Assembly (NCBI GenBank): GCA_900552915.1
Contig: USBS01000009.1
Location: 1 to 31,785, forward strand
Direction of reading: 5' to 3'
From: an uncultured Sutterella sp.
GTDB lineage: Bacteria; Pseudomonadota; Gammaproteobacteria; Burkholderiales; Burkholderiaceae_F
Length of the DNA stretch: 31,785 bases
The first letter of the stretch is position 1. Each line of letters opens with the position of its first letter. The notes beneath the pieces were generated by a model. It was not told the DNA's origin, searched no databases, and saw only the letters and a list, made by a program, of their open reading frames with translations. The position numbers and the translations under genes were made by a program. Of this stretch, positions 1 to 7,415 are shown piece after piece.

Positions 1-1156
1 TGGACTTCGCGAGCTTCAGTGCGCTGTTTTTTTCTGCATCCGTTTTGGCAACCTGATAGGTGAGGTCCGAAAGGTGTTTATCGAGAATCACGCTTCGCTC
101 GCGGCTGGCGGCTTTGGCTTCACGAGCGGCCTGCAACGCTTTTTGCTTCTGGTTCATCCGAGCGTAGGCGACCGAAAGGCCGTACTGAGCGGCCACGAGA
201 GCGTAACCGGCCGGGTGACGCTTCAATTCGTTTTCAAAGCTTTTGGAAACTCTGAGCCAGCCGTCGTAGGCGGTTTCCTGCAGAACGCGGGCGCGAGCCT
301 TAACCAAAAAGAAGTCCAGGCTGTCGCGGTGATTGACGGGCTGCATGCCGCGCGTGCGGTTCTGCATGTCGCTCATGCGCTCGCTTGTCATCGGGTGCGT
401 CGAAATGTAGGCCGTGCTGGCTGTTTCGTACCATCGATTGTTTTTCTGCAGCCGTTCAAAGAAATCCTCCATGCCGCGCGGATCAAACCCGGCGTTTTGC
501 AGTGTCGACAGCCCGAAGCGGTCGGCTTCTCGTTCGGCGTCGCGCGAATATCCGAGCTGTTTGGAAAGCATGGCGGCCTGCGTGCCGAGCATTACGCCCA
601 TGGCGGCGTCGCCGCCCGAGCTGCCGCCGGCGCGCGCAGCAAGAATGGCAAGCAGAATCGAACCGATTGTCATCGCGAGCGAGCCCTTGCTCGACTCGAT
701 CATGCGCGCGATGTGGCGTTGTGTAACGTGTCCGATTTCGTGGCCGATGACGCCGGCAAGCTCGCTTTCCGTTTGCGCGGCGACGAGCAGGCCCGAGTGG
801 ACGGCGATGAAGCCCCCGGGCAGAGCAAAGGCATTCAACGACTTGTCGCGGATCGGAAAAAAGAAAAAGTCGTAAGGAGAAGGATCGGCCGCAGCGACGA
901 GTCGATACCCCAGACGATTGAGAAAGTCTGTAATCTCAGGGTCGGCCATGTAGCTGCGGTCGGCTCGTACGCGCCGCATGAGCTCTTCGCCCAAGCTTCT
1001 TTCTTCCAAAACAGTGAGATCTGCACCCGCGACGTTGCCCAGACTCGGCAGATTGAATTCGCCCACGCCGCCGGAGAGCTGGGCGTAGGCGCCCGCCGGA
1101 GGCAAAGTCAGCGAGAAGCTGACGGCAAGAACGGTGAGCGTTTTCAGTAGACGCAC
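1..1156 (-). CDS. Exported M48-family zinc metalloprotease (BepA/YfgC-like), 3' end outside window
   Basis: Periplasmic zinc metalloprotease of peptidase family M48. Members with this layout (signal peptide, M48 domain, C-terminal TPR-like helices) take part in outer-membrane protein quality control, as BepA does. Read on the minus strand, a GTG start at 1156 gives a Sec signal peptide (basic MRLLK start, hydrophobic core, cleavage near AYA-QL about residue 25). The zinc motif HEIGH is at residues 139-143, followed by RDAEREAD, which supplies the third zinc ligand. A helical, lysine/alanine-rich tail follows. About 384 codons are visible and the frame is still open at position 2, so the protein is incomplete; family members are often near 480 residues. 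GTG was preferred because it places the signal peptide at the N terminus; an in-frame TTG lies upstream. It is divergent from moaC. The family call is firm; the BepA role is inferred. Confidence 0.88.
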   Translation of the reverse strand, partial: MRLLKTLTVLAVSFSLTLPPAGAYAQLSGGVGEFNLPSLGNVAGADLTVLEERSLGEELMRRVRADRSYMADPEITDFLNRLGYRLVAAADPSPYDFFFFPIRDKSLNAFALPGGFIAVHSGLLVAAQTESELAGVIGHEIGHVTQRHIARMIESSKGSLAMTIGSILLAILAARAGGSSGGDAAMGVMLGTQAAMLSKQLGYSRDAEREADRFGLSTLQNAGFDPRGMEDFFERLQKNNRWYETASTAYISTHPMTSERMSDMQNRTRGMQPVNHRDSLDFFLVKARARVLQETAYDGWLRVSKSFENELKRHPAGYALVAAQYGLSVAYARMNQKQKALQAAREAKAASRERSVILDKHLSDLTYQVAKTDAEKNSALKLAKS

Positions 1157-1198
1157 GAGAGTGAAACCTGGTGATTTGAGACGGCACAAATGCCTGGG

Positions 1199-1218
1199 GG
1201 AGCGAAGTGCTTCGCTCC
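1199..1218. repeat. Perfect 9-bp inverted repeat between M48 protease and moaC
   Basis: GGAGCGAAG and CTTCGCTCC are separated by TG, giving a 20-bp near-palindrome in the 153-bp divergent intergenic region. There is no T-run on either side, so it is not an obvious terminator. It could be an operator for one of the two divergent genes; this is inference only. Confidence 0.5.
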
Positions 1219-1309
1219 GAGCCGCAGACTCGGTTGTGTATCATAGCGGGCTGCGGCCGAGGAAAGGAATCCTTTGAGCCAATCCAAAACGCAATAGTTG
1301 CTACGAAAG

Positions 1310-1789
1310 ATGTCAGAACTCACTCATTTTGATCAGGCGGGCAATGCTCATATGGTCGACGTCGGCGCCAAAGATGCGACGCATCGTGTGGCGCGGGCTC
1401 AGGGGACGATCCGCATGAAGCCGGAAACCTTTGCGATGATTTCGCAAGGGACGGCAAAAAAGGGCGACGTGATCGGCATTGCGCGCGTGGCGGCCATCAT
1501 GGCGAGCAAAAAGACGGCCGAGCTGATTCCGCTGTGTCACCCGATTGCGCTGACGCGCGTGGCGGTCGACTTTGAGCTCAATGAGCCCGAAAGCGCGGTG
1601 CGCTGCATTGCAACCTGCGAAACGCACGGTCAGACGGGGGTCGAGATGGAGGCGCTTACGGCCGTGGAGGTCGGGCTGCTTACGATCTACGATATGTGCA
1701 AAGCCGTAGACCGCTTTATGGAAATCGGCGGCGTGAAGCTTCTGGAAAAATCCGGCGGCAAGTCCGGCCATTGGGTTGCGCCGCAGTAA
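1310..1789 (+). CDS. moaC: Cyclic pyranopterin monophosphate synthase MoaC
   Basis: Cytoplasmic enzyme of molybdenum-cofactor biosynthesis. It converts the MoaA product (3',8-cyclo-7,8-dihydro-GTP) into cyclic pyranopterin monophosphate. The 159-residue product matches the usual MoaC length (about 160) and shows family segments from end to end: LTHFDQAGNAHMVDV at the N terminus, KKTAELIPLCHPIAL in the middle, GVEMEALTAVEVGLLTIYDM, then MCKAVDR and the C-terminal LLEKSGGKSGHW. The ATG at 1310 was chosen over an in-frame TTG at 1298 because the MSELTH start aligns with known MoaC N termini; the ribosome-binding site is weak either way. No other Moa gene is adjacent. A hairpin with a T-rich tail follows the stop codon. 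Confidence 0.96.
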   Translation: MSELTHFDQAGNAHMVDVGAKDATHRVARAQGTIRMKPETFAMISQGTAKKGDVIGIARVAAIMASKKTAELIPLCHPIALTRVAVDFELNEPESAVRCIATCETHGQTGVEMEALTAVEVGLLTIYDMCKAVDRFMEIGGVKLLEKSGGKSGHWVAPQ

Positions 1790-1816
1790 AGCAACGACAA
1801 ACGCACTTGAACAACC

Positions 1817-1855
1817 GACAGGCAGGTTCGGAGATTCGGCCTGTCTGTTTCATTT
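1817..1855 (+). terminator. Probable rho-independent terminator after moaC
   Basis: Stem GACAGGC (1817-1823) pairs with GCCTGTC (1839-1845), followed by the T-rich stretch TGTTTCATTTTT. The stem is only 7 bp, so efficiency may be partial. It lies just before azlC (start 1865), suggesting that azlC has its own promoter or depends on readthrough. Confidence 0.6.
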
Positions 1856-1864
1856 TTAAGAATA

Positions 1865-2584
1865 ATGACCAAGACCACCGACCTGCGCGAATCGGCTCTG
1901 ACGGCATTTCGGGATTCGATTCCCGTGATGATGGGGTATCTGCCGCTCGGGTTTGTTTTCGGCTTTTTGTTTGCCCAGGCGGGTGCAAGCGCCTGGATGG
2001 CACCTGTGTGCTCCATCATCGTCTACGGCGGTGCTTCCCAATACATGATGGTGCCGATGGTGGCGGCGGGGGCTTCGGTGCCGGCAATTGCCTTTGCCAC
2101 CTTAGTGATCAACCTGCGCCACATCTTCTACGGAGTGTCGCTTCTGCAGAAAGTTCCTTCCAAGGGATGGGCGCGGTGGTACATCGCCTATACGCTTACG
2201 GACGAAACGTATTCGCTGTTGTCGATTATGCCTGTGGGCACGCCCTTGGCACGCATGCTCTTTGTGTGCTTCTTCAATCACCTTTGGTGGATTCTCGGCG
2301 GCTTTATCGGCGCCGTTGCCGGTTCCAACATCACGATCGGTCTCACCGGACTCGACTTTGTGCTCACGAGTCTTTTTGCCATGCTTACGGCCGAGCAGTG
2401 GCGCAACCGAAAGACCGCGCTGTCGCTGTGGGCGGCGCTTTTCAGCTACGCCGTCGCACGCATAGCGATGCCCGAAAATGCTCTGGCTGTTTCGATTGCC
2501 TTCTGCGCCGTTGCGGGACTGATGTGGGGTGCGGCGCGCAGAAAGGAAGACGCCGGAAAAACTGCCGGTCAAGCGGAGGCATAA
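1865..2584 (+). CDS. azlC: AzlC-family branched-chain amino acid exporter, large subunit
   Basis: Inner-membrane permease of the AzlC family (LIV-E class), which together with AzlD exports branched-chain amino acids or their analogues. The 239-residue protein is strongly hydrophobic, with repeated membrane segments. It begins with the characteristic ESALTAFRDSIPVMMGYLPL region and carries the family's YGGASQYMMVPM and NLRHIFYG motifs plus the conserved YTLTDETYSL stretch. The stop is followed after 3 bp by azlD, so the two subunits are translated together. The Shine-Dalgarno sequence is poor (AAG before the ATG) and a terminator-like hairpin lies just upstream. The family is clear; the actual substrate cannot be read from the sequence. 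Confidence 0.94.
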   Translation: MTKTTDLRESALTAFRDSIPVMMGYLPLGFVFGFLFAQAGASAWMAPVCSIIVYGGASQYMMVPMVAAGASVPAIAFATLVINLRHIFYGVSLLQKVPSKGWARWYIAYTLTDETYSLLSIMPVGTPLARMLFVCFFNHLWWILGGFIGAVAGSNITIGLTGLDFVLTSLFAMLTAEQWRNRKTALSLWAALFSYAVARIAMPENALAVSIAFCAVAGLMWGAARRKEDAGKTAGQAEA

Positions 2585-2587
2585 GTT

Positions 2588-2917
2588 ATGGACTTCGGTT
2601 ACTTGATGCTTGTATTCATCGCCATGGCAGCGGTGACGTTTGCCGAGCGTGCTCTTCCTTTTGCCGCAAGCAAATGGCTGCAAAAGCAGCGTTGGGTGCG
2701 CAATCTGGGTGATTTTCTGCCCTTGGCGATTATGGTGCTTCTGACCGTGCACGCCGCAACCGATGCGGCGGTGGCTCGCAATGCGGCGCCCACGCCCGAA
2801 GTTGTGAGCATTGCCTTTGCTTTTGCGCTGCAGTGGTTTTTGAAGAATCCGTTGGTGTCCATTTTTGCCGGTACGGCTTTGTATGTGGCGTGGGTCAACG
2901 GCTATCTGCCTTTCTAA
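2588..2917 (+). CDS. azlD: AzlD-family branched-chain amino acid exporter, small subunit
   Basis: Small hydrophobic partner of AzlC. It has 109 residues, about the usual AzlD length, with four predicted membrane segments (roughly residues 4-22, 41-57, 70-88 and 91-107). The conserved TFAERALPF motif near the N terminus and the NLGDFLPLAIMVLL segment mark the AzlD family. It starts 3 bp after the azlC stop codon, consistent with a two-gene transport operon. The function as a branched-chain amino acid exporter is inferred from the family pairing. The downstream gap to glnS is 84 bp and contains a TAAAAT hexamer at 2925-2930 but no convincing -35 element. Confidence 0.93.
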   Translation: MDFGYLMLVFIAMAAVTFAERALPFAASKWLQKQRWVRNLGDFLPLAIMVLLTVHAATDAAVARNAAPTPEVVSIAFAFALQWFLKNPLVSIFAGTALYVAWVNGYLPF

Positions 2918-3001
2918 AAAAAGCTAAAATTCCATCTTTCTGCCTGCGCTTTTTCCTTTAAGACTCAACTTCTTGAGCGCGCAAGGCACGGATTTCTCGT
3001 C

Positions 3002-5092
3002 ATGACCGAAAAAGAAACTGCCGAAATCGAAACGGGCGCAGTGCGTCCGACCAATTTCATCCGCCAGATCATCGAAACCGATCTGCAGCAGGGCAACAAC
3101 CTGCCGCGCTACTGGTGCGGCCATCCGGCCCCGTATTCCGAACAATTGGCTAAAGGCAAGCCCGATTGGGCGCGAATTCGCACGCGTTTTCCTCCGGAGC
3201 CCAACGGCTATCTGCACATCGGTCATGCCAAGAGCATTTGCCTTAACTTCGGTCTTGCTGCCGACTATCAGGGCGTGTGCCACATGCGCTTTGACGATAC
3301 GAATCCGGTGAAGGAAGACCAGGAATATGTCGACGCCATCAAGGAAAGCGTCCGTTGGATGGGCTTCGACTGGAAGCAGGCCGGAGAGGACAATCTCTAC
3401 CATGCCTCGGAGTACTTTGACTGGATGTACGCTTTTGCCGAACATCTGATCAAGACGGGCTATGCATATGTCGACGAACAAAGCGCCGACGAAATGCGCG
3501 CCAACCGCGGCACTTTGCATGAACCGGGCAAGAATTCGCCCTTCCGTGACCGCAGTCCCGAGGAGAATCTGCGTATTTTCCGGGAAATGCGCGACGGCAA
3601 ACATGCCGAAGGCTCCATGGTGCTGCGCGCCAAGATCGACATGGCTTCGCCCAACATCAATCTGCGCGATCCGGCGATCTACCGCATCCGCTTTGCCGAA
3701 CATCAGTCCACGGGCAGCAAGTGGTGCATCTATCCGATGTACACCTTTGCGCATCCCATCGAGGATTCGCTTGAGAACATCACGCATTCGATCTGCACGC
3801 TTGAGTTCGACGATCAGCGCGCCTTTTACGACTGGGCGCTTGAACGCATCGTGCCGGTGCTACGCACGCCGCAGTACGAAGAAGCCAAGCAAATCATTGC
3901 TGATATGGCCGCAGGCCGCGACGAGCGCGCGCTTGCCTTTGCGCGAGCGGCCTATAACGCCGCCGACAAGCTCGGCCAGAGCGAACCCGAAGCGGCCATG
4001 CGTGAAATTTTCGGTCGCTGGGCTGCCACCAATGGTCCCGAAACACTCGAAGGCACAGAAGGAAAAAGCTTCTTTACGCTGCTGTCCACGCACACGGACC
4101 ACTTCACGCCGCTGTTGCAGAGCGCTCTGTCGGTTGTGCGCCACAACTTCTTCCTGCTCTCGCACCAGTATGAATTCAATCGTCTGAGCCTTACCTATGT
4201 CGTGCTCTCCAAGCGCAAGCTCATCGCCTTGGTGCAGCAGGGGCTTGTCGACGGCTGGGATGATCCTCGCATGCCCACTTTGGTCGGGCTGCGCCGCCGC
4301 GGCTACACGGCAGCCGCCCTGCAGAAGTTTGTGGAAAACTGCGGCGTGAGCCGCGTTGCCGGCGGTTGGATCGACTACAGCGTGCTTGAACAGGCGCTGC
4401 GCGAAGATCTTGAAAGCACGGCCGAGCGCCGCTCGGGCGTTGTGCATCCGTTAAAGCTCATCATCGACAACTATCCCGAGGGAATGAGCGAAGAGCTTGT
4501 GTGCCCGAACCACCCGCAAAAGCCCGAAATGGGCACACGTACGGTGACGATGAGCCGTGAGCTTTGGATTGAGGAGGAAGACTTTGCCGAAGTGCCTCCG
4601 AAGGGGTATCGCCGTCTGACGGTTCCTGCCGACGGCACGCCCGCTAAACCCGTGCGCCTGCGCAACAGCTATGTGATCGTGCCGACATCCTTTGAAAAGA
4701 ACGCCGAGGGCAAGATTGTGTGCGTGCATGCTCAGTATCTGCCCGAAACGAAGAGCGGCACTGCAGGAGCCGACTCGGTAAAGACCAAGGCTGCGATTCA
4801 CTGGCTTGATGCCAAAACGGCCGTGCCGGCGGAATTCCGTATGTACGACCGCCTCTTTACGGTGCCTCAGCCCGATTCGGCCGACGACTTCCTCACGGTT
4901 TTGAACCGCGACAGCAAATTTGTCAGCAGCGGTTTTGTGGAGCCCAATGTAGCGGCCGCAGCCCCCGAGACGCGCTATCAGTTCGAACGCATCGGGTACT
5001 TCGTGACCGACATCAAGAACCACAGCCCCGAGCATCCGGTTCTGAACCTTGCCGTGGGACTTCGCGACAGCTGGGGTAAAAACACGAAGTAA
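3002..5092 (+). CDS. glnS: Glutaminyl-tRNA synthetase with a ~98-residue internal insertion
   Basis: Class I aminoacyl-tRNA synthetase that charges tRNA-Gln with glutamine. Order of parts: NFIRQIIETDL N terminus; Rossmann-fold signature PPEPNGYLHIGHAKS with HIGH at residues 72-75; acceptor-binding domain with RFDDTNPVKEDQEYV; the second half of the active site with LSKR (KMSKS equivalent) at 402-405 followed by WDDPRMPTLVGLRRRGYTA; and the C-terminal anticodon-binding beta barrels ending GLRDSWGK. The protein is 696 residues, while E. coli GlnRS has 554. Most of the excess is one in-frame segment between residues 291 and 389, just before the KMSKS loop; a shorter extra segment lies at about residues 34-57. 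All catalytic motifs outside these are intact, so the enzyme should be active. The ATG at 3002 lacks a strong Shine-Dalgarno sequence. Confidence 0.96.
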   Translation: MTEKETAEIETGAVRPTNFIRQIIETDLQQGNNLPRYWCGHPAPYSEQLAKGKPDWARIRTRFPPEPNGYLHIGHAKSICLNFGLAADYQGVCHMRFDDTNPVKEDQEYVDAIKESVRWMGFDWKQAGEDNLYHASEYFDWMYAFAEHLIKTGYAYVDEQSADEMRANRGTLHEPGKNSPFRDRSPEENLRIFREMRDGKHAEGSMVLRAKIDMASPNINLRDPAIYRIRFAEHQSTGSKWCIYPMYTFAHPIEDSLENITHSICTLEFDDQRAFYDWALERIVPVLRTPQYEEAKQIIADMAAGRDERALAFARAAYNAADKLGQSEPEAAMREIFGRWAATNGPETLEGTEGKSFFTLLSTHTDHFTPLLQSALSVVRHNFFLLSHQYEFNRLSLTYVVLSKRKLIALVQQGLVDGWDDPRMPTLVGLRRRGYTAAALQKFVENCGVSRVAGGWIDYSVLEQALREDLESTAERRSGVVHPLKLIIDNYPEGMSEELVCPNHPQKPEMGTRTVTMSRELWIEEEDFAEVPPKGYRRLTVPADGTPAKPVRLRNSYVIVPTSFEKNAEGKIVCVHAQYLPETKSGTAGADSVKTKAAIHWLDAKTAVPAEFRMYDRLFTVPQPDSADDFLTVLNRDSKFVSSGFVEPNVAAAAPETRYQFERIGYFVTDIKNHSPEHPVLNLAVGLRDSWGKNTK
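3872..4165 (+). other. In-frame insertion within glnS, flanked by near-direct repeats
   Basis: This is a 294-nt (98-codon) segment absent from ordinary GlnRS. It begins at CAGTACGAA (3872-3880, residues QYE 291-293), and the same codons recur as CAGTATGAA (4166-4174, QYE 389-391), where the normal synthetase sequence resumes (QYEFNRL, then the LSKR motif). The segment is predicted largely helical and ends in a histidine-rich, hydrophobic stretch (STHTDHF, VVRHNFFLLSH). I do not recognise it as a known domain. It has no intein splice-junction residues and is too short for an intein with an endonuclease. Confidence 0.7.
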
Positions 5093-5114
5093 CCGTTTTT
5101 TACCGCAGAGTTGC

Positions 5115-5174
5115 CAAGGCCGCTTGAGGCGGCATTCGGATCTGTATTCCGGAATGCCTGCCGCGAGCGGCTTG
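5115..5174 (+). repeat. Long imperfect inverted repeat after glnS, possible terminator
   Basis: CAAGGCCGCTTGAGGCGG.. at 5115-5138 pairs imperfectly with the region ending ..CCGCGAGCGGCTTG at 5150-5174. The apex contains the palindrome ATTCCGGAAT. There is no clear T-run afterwards (TTCGTG follows), so it may slow or process the glnS transcript rather than act as a strict intrinsic terminator. Confidence 0.5.
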
Positions 5175-5276
5175 TTCGTGTAAAGAAAAGATTTTCTCTT
5201 TGGGTTGGATCAAAAAGAGAAAAATTGGGACGAACTGTTTCAAAGAAATTTAGGGTTTCTTCCGAGTCGTTGCTCC

Positions 5277-5282
5277 TATAAT
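5277..5282 (+). promoter_or_regulatory. Candidate -10 element for the first flavoprotein gene
   Basis: A perfect TATAAT in the gap after glnS. No good -35 hexamer is present at a 16-18 bp spacing, so an activator may be needed. The element lies 134 bp upstream of the ATG, very close to the 132 bp seen for the second copy, where the core CCTATAATC is also conserved. Confidence 0.4.
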
Positions 5283-5410
5283 CAGCGGCGTCAGATGCGC
5301 AACTTCCATGCGGGTCTTGGTCCGCAGGAGGTTTTTTGCGTGTCGAGAACAAAACCACAAATCGGCTTTCACAAAGAGAGCCGGCAATCCTTGTTGGGGA
5401 GACAACAACT

Positions 5411-6753
5411 ATGAAGAAGATTCTTATCGCAACCGCCGTGGCTGCCGCTTTCGGCATGGCCAATGCCGCCGAACAGGCCGACATCGTCGTGATCGGTGCG
5501 GGCGGCGCCGGCATGGCTGCCGCTGTTCAGGCTCATGACAACGGCGTCAAGAAGGTTGTGATTCTCGAAAAGATGCCGATGGCCGGCGGCAACACCATTC
5601 GCGCCACGGGCGGCATCAATGCTGCCGAAACGCCGCAGCAGGCCAAGATGGGCATTAAGGACAGCATCGATCAGATGTACAAGGACACGATGAAGGGCGG
5701 TCACAACCTGAACAACCCCGAACTCGTGAAGGTCCTCTGCCAGAATTCGAACGACGCCGTGCAGTGGCTCATCAAGCTCGGCGGCAACTTCCAGGACGTC
5801 GGCTTCTTGGGTGGCGCAACCAATAAGCGCGCTCACCGTCCCACGGGCGGTGCCGCTGTCGGTCCGGAAGTCGTGAAGACTCTCTACAACGCTGTTGAAG
5901 CCCGCAAGATCGATCTGCGTACCGAAAATCAGGTTGTCGATCTGATCGTCAAGAACGGCGCCGTGGCCGGCGTTAAGGTCAAGGGCGAAGACGGCAAGAC
6001 TTACGAAATCAACGCCAAGGCTGTTGTGAATGCTGCCGGCGGTTTCGGCGCCAACAACGCCATGGTCTCCAAGATCATTCCGCGTCTGAAGGGCTTTGCC
6101 ACGACGAACCATCCGGGTGCCACGGGCGACGGCCTGCTGCTTTCCGAAAAGGTGAAGGCTGCCTTTGTGGACATGGATCAGATCCAGACGCATCCGACCG
6201 TTGTTGAAACGACGGGCGTGATGGTGACTGAAGCCGTGCGCGGCAACGGCGCTGTGTTGATCAACAAGGAAGGCAAGCGCTTCTATGATGAATTGAGCAC
6301 GCGCGACGCCGTGTCGGCTGCTGTTCTGAAGCAGACCACGGGTCACGCCTACATGTTCTTCGACGACGATGTCCGCAAGTCTCTGAAGGCCATCGAAGGC
6401 TACATCAAGATGCCCGGCATGGTCATCCAGGGCAAGACGCTCGACGAAATTGCCAAGAATATGGGTGTTCCGGCTGCCAACCTGAAGGCCACGATGGCTC
6501 AGTACGCCAAGGACCAGGCTGCCGGCAAGGACAGCTGCTGCGGCCGCACCAAGATGGAACGTCCGCTTAACAAGGCTCCGTACTACGCCATTCTCATCAC
6601 CCCGGCCGTGCACCACACCATGGGCGGCGTGAAGATCAACACCAAGGCTGAAGTGATCGACGTCAACGGCAAGGTTATCCCGGGCTACTTCGCTGCCGGC
6701 GAAGTGACGGGCGGCGTGCACGGCGGCAACCGCCTCGGCGGCAATGCTCAGGC
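5411..6753 (+). repeat. 1343-bp direct repeat, copy A
   Basis: Identical by eye to 7416-8758 (offset 2005 bp). Identity begins exactly at the ATG and stops at 6754, where the first of five silent third-position C/T differences appears in the last 64 bp of the gene. The sequences upstream of the two start codons are unrelated. Confidence 0.93.
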
Positions 6754-6817
6754 TGATATCATCGTCTTCGGCCGCATTGCAGGCAACAGCGCTACCGCTT
6801 ACGCCAAGGCCCACTAA
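5411..6817 (+). CDS. Exported FAD-dependent fumarate-reductase-type flavoprotein (haemless flavocytochrome c family), copy 1
   Basis: Periplasmic reductase of the FAD_binding_2/flavocytochrome c family, expected to reduce fumarate or a related unsaturated acid as a terminal electron acceptor. The 468-residue protein has a Sec signal peptide (MKKILIATAVAAAFGMANA, cleavage after about residue 19), an FAD-binding GAGGAG at 29-34 and a later glycine-rich AAGGFGANN. It also retains the reductase active-site motifs: QTHPT, GVMVTEAVRGNG, STRDAVSAA (catalytic Arg region), HHTMGG and GGNRLGGNAQAD, as in Shewanella Fcc3. It lacks both the CxxCH haem domain and a fused FMN-binding domain, so electrons must come from a partner. 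The ATG at 5411 follows GGGGAG (5396-5401); a longer in-frame reading upstream is rejected because it would bury the signal peptide. Fumarate is the best substrate guess because the Met of VMVTE is kept; urocanate or acrylates remain possible. Confidence 0.92.
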   Translation: MKKILIATAVAAAFGMANAAEQADIVVIGAGGAGMAAAVQAHDNGVKKVVILEKMPMAGGNTIRATGGINAAETPQQAKMGIKDSIDQMYKDTMKGGHNLNNPELVKVLCQNSNDAVQWLIKLGGNFQDVGFLGGATNKRAHRPTGGAAVGPEVVKTLYNAVEARKIDLRTENQVVDLIVKNGAVAGVKVKGEDGKTYEINAKAVVNAAGGFGANNAMVSKIIPRLKGFATTNHPGATGDGLLLSEKVKAAFVDMDQIQTHPTVVETTGVMVTEAVRGNGAVLINKEGKRFYDELSTRDAVSAAVLKQTTGHAYMFFDDDVRKSLKAIEGYIKMPGMVIQGKTLDEIAKNMGVPAANLKATMAQYAKDQAAGKDSCCGRTKMERPLNKAPYYAILITPAVHHTMGGVKINTKAEVIDVNGKVIPGYFAAGEVTGGVHGGNRLGGNAQADIIVFGRIAGNSATAYAKAH

Positions 6818-6858
6818 TTTTTGTTAACCATCAAGAACACAAGAGGAGTTCAAACACA

Positions 6859-7188
6859 ATGATCAAGCAATTGATTGTTGCTGCATCTGCCGCCATGCTT
6901 TGTGCAGGTGCTCAGGCCGCCTACAAGGACGGTACCTACACCGGTGAAGGCACCGGCAACGCCAGCAAGATCCAGGTCGAAGTTGTTGTTGCTCAGGGCA
7001 AGATCGCTTCGGTCAAGGTTCTCAAGCACGGCGAAACCGAAATGCTGCTCAATGCCGCTCAGAAGAAGCTCTCCAAGGCTATCGTTAAGCAGAACGGCAC
7101 GGAAGGTGTGGCGACCGTTACGGGGGCTACCAATTCCTCCAAGGGCATCATCGAAGCTGTGAACAAGGCGCTTGAAGCCGCCAAGTAA
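6859..7188 (+). CDS. Small exported FMN-binding-domain protein, predicted covalent flavinylation at Thr91
   Basis: Periplasmic electron carrier with a single FMN_bind domain, the type that receives FMN through a phosphoester bond to threonine made by ApbE. The 109-residue precursor has a Sec signal peptide (MIKQLIVAASAAMLCAGAQA, cleavage after residue 20). The mature part starts YKDGTYTGEGTG, the usual FMN_bind opening, and ends with VTGATNSSKGIIEAV, whose TGAT places the flavinylated residue at Thr91. In many related reductases this domain is fused to the flavoprotein; here it is a separate gene 41 bp after flavoprotein copy 1, with a strong GAGGAG ribosome-binding site at 6843-6848. It is the natural candidate to pass electrons to the haemless flavoproteins on both sides. 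A terminator follows. Family and motif are clear; the partnership is inferred. Confidence 0.93.
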   Translation: MIKQLIVAASAAMLCAGAQAAYKDGTYTGEGTGNASKIQVEVVVAQGKIASVKVLKHGETEMLLNAAQKKLSKAIVKQNGTEGVATVTGATNSSKGIIEAVNKALEAAK

Positions 7189-7210
7189 TCGCCTCGATTT
7201 TTGCTGATTG

Positions 7211-7249
7211 AAGGCTCGGTTCGGGTTCGCTCGTTCCGGGCCTTCTTGC
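7211..7249 (+). terminator. Rho-independent terminator after the FMN-binding gene
   Basis: AAGGCTCGG (7211-7219) pairs with CCGGGCCTT (7236-7244), followed by the short T-rich CTTGC. It resembles the terminator after flavoprotein copy 2 (8902-8935) in sequence and position. Confidence 0.6.
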
Positions 7250-7260
7250 AATTGCAAAGA

Positions 7261-7289
7261 CTGTCACTTTGTTGAGCGGAACCTATAAT
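7261..7289 (+). promoter_or_regulatory. Candidate sigma-70 promoter for flavoprotein copy 2
   Basis: CTGTCA (7261-7266), 17-bp spacer, TATAAT (7284-7289). The -35 matches TTGACA at four of six positions. It lies directly after the preceding terminator and predicts a leader of about 120 nt before the ATG at 7416. Confidence 0.5.
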
Positions 7290-7415
7290 CGCAAAAGCTG
7301 AGCACGGTAAAGCCCTCCGACTGTGAAGTCAGAAAGACGATAAGTCGATTGAGGCTGCATCGTGTTCGAAACATATCCGGTGCACGTTGTACTCGGAAAA
7401 TTTGAGGAGAGAGTA

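Larger units (their letters stand above)
5093..5410 (+). other. 318-bp intergenic region between glnS and the first flavoprotein gene
   Basis: There is no credible gene here. It holds a long imperfect inverted repeat just after glnS (5115-5174), an AT-rich pair of complementary arms (TTTTCTCTTTG at 5192-5202 and CAAAAAGAGAAAA at 5211-5223), a perfect TATAAT at 5277-5282, and then a leader of about 120 nt before the ATG at 5411. The AT-rich left arm can also pair with AAAGAAAAG at 5182-5190, so alternative foldings are possible; whether they matter is unknown. Confidence 0.6.

Noticed and set aside
74..1150. Long plus-strand open frame (358 codons) at the left edge
   Set aside because: It lies opposite the M48 protease frame, whose product has a signal peptide and the HEIGH zinc motif; the plus-strand product is low-complexity and shows no family motif.
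3872..4165. Intein in glnS
   Set aside because: The inserted segment lacks the Cys/Ser start and the terminal His-Asn followed by Cys/Ser/Thr needed for splicing, and at 98 residues it is shorter than minimal inteins.
6520..6550. Haem-binding or redox cysteine motif in the flavoprotein (SCCGR)
   Set aside because: The two cysteines are adjacent and no CxxCH follows; nothing supports haem attachment.
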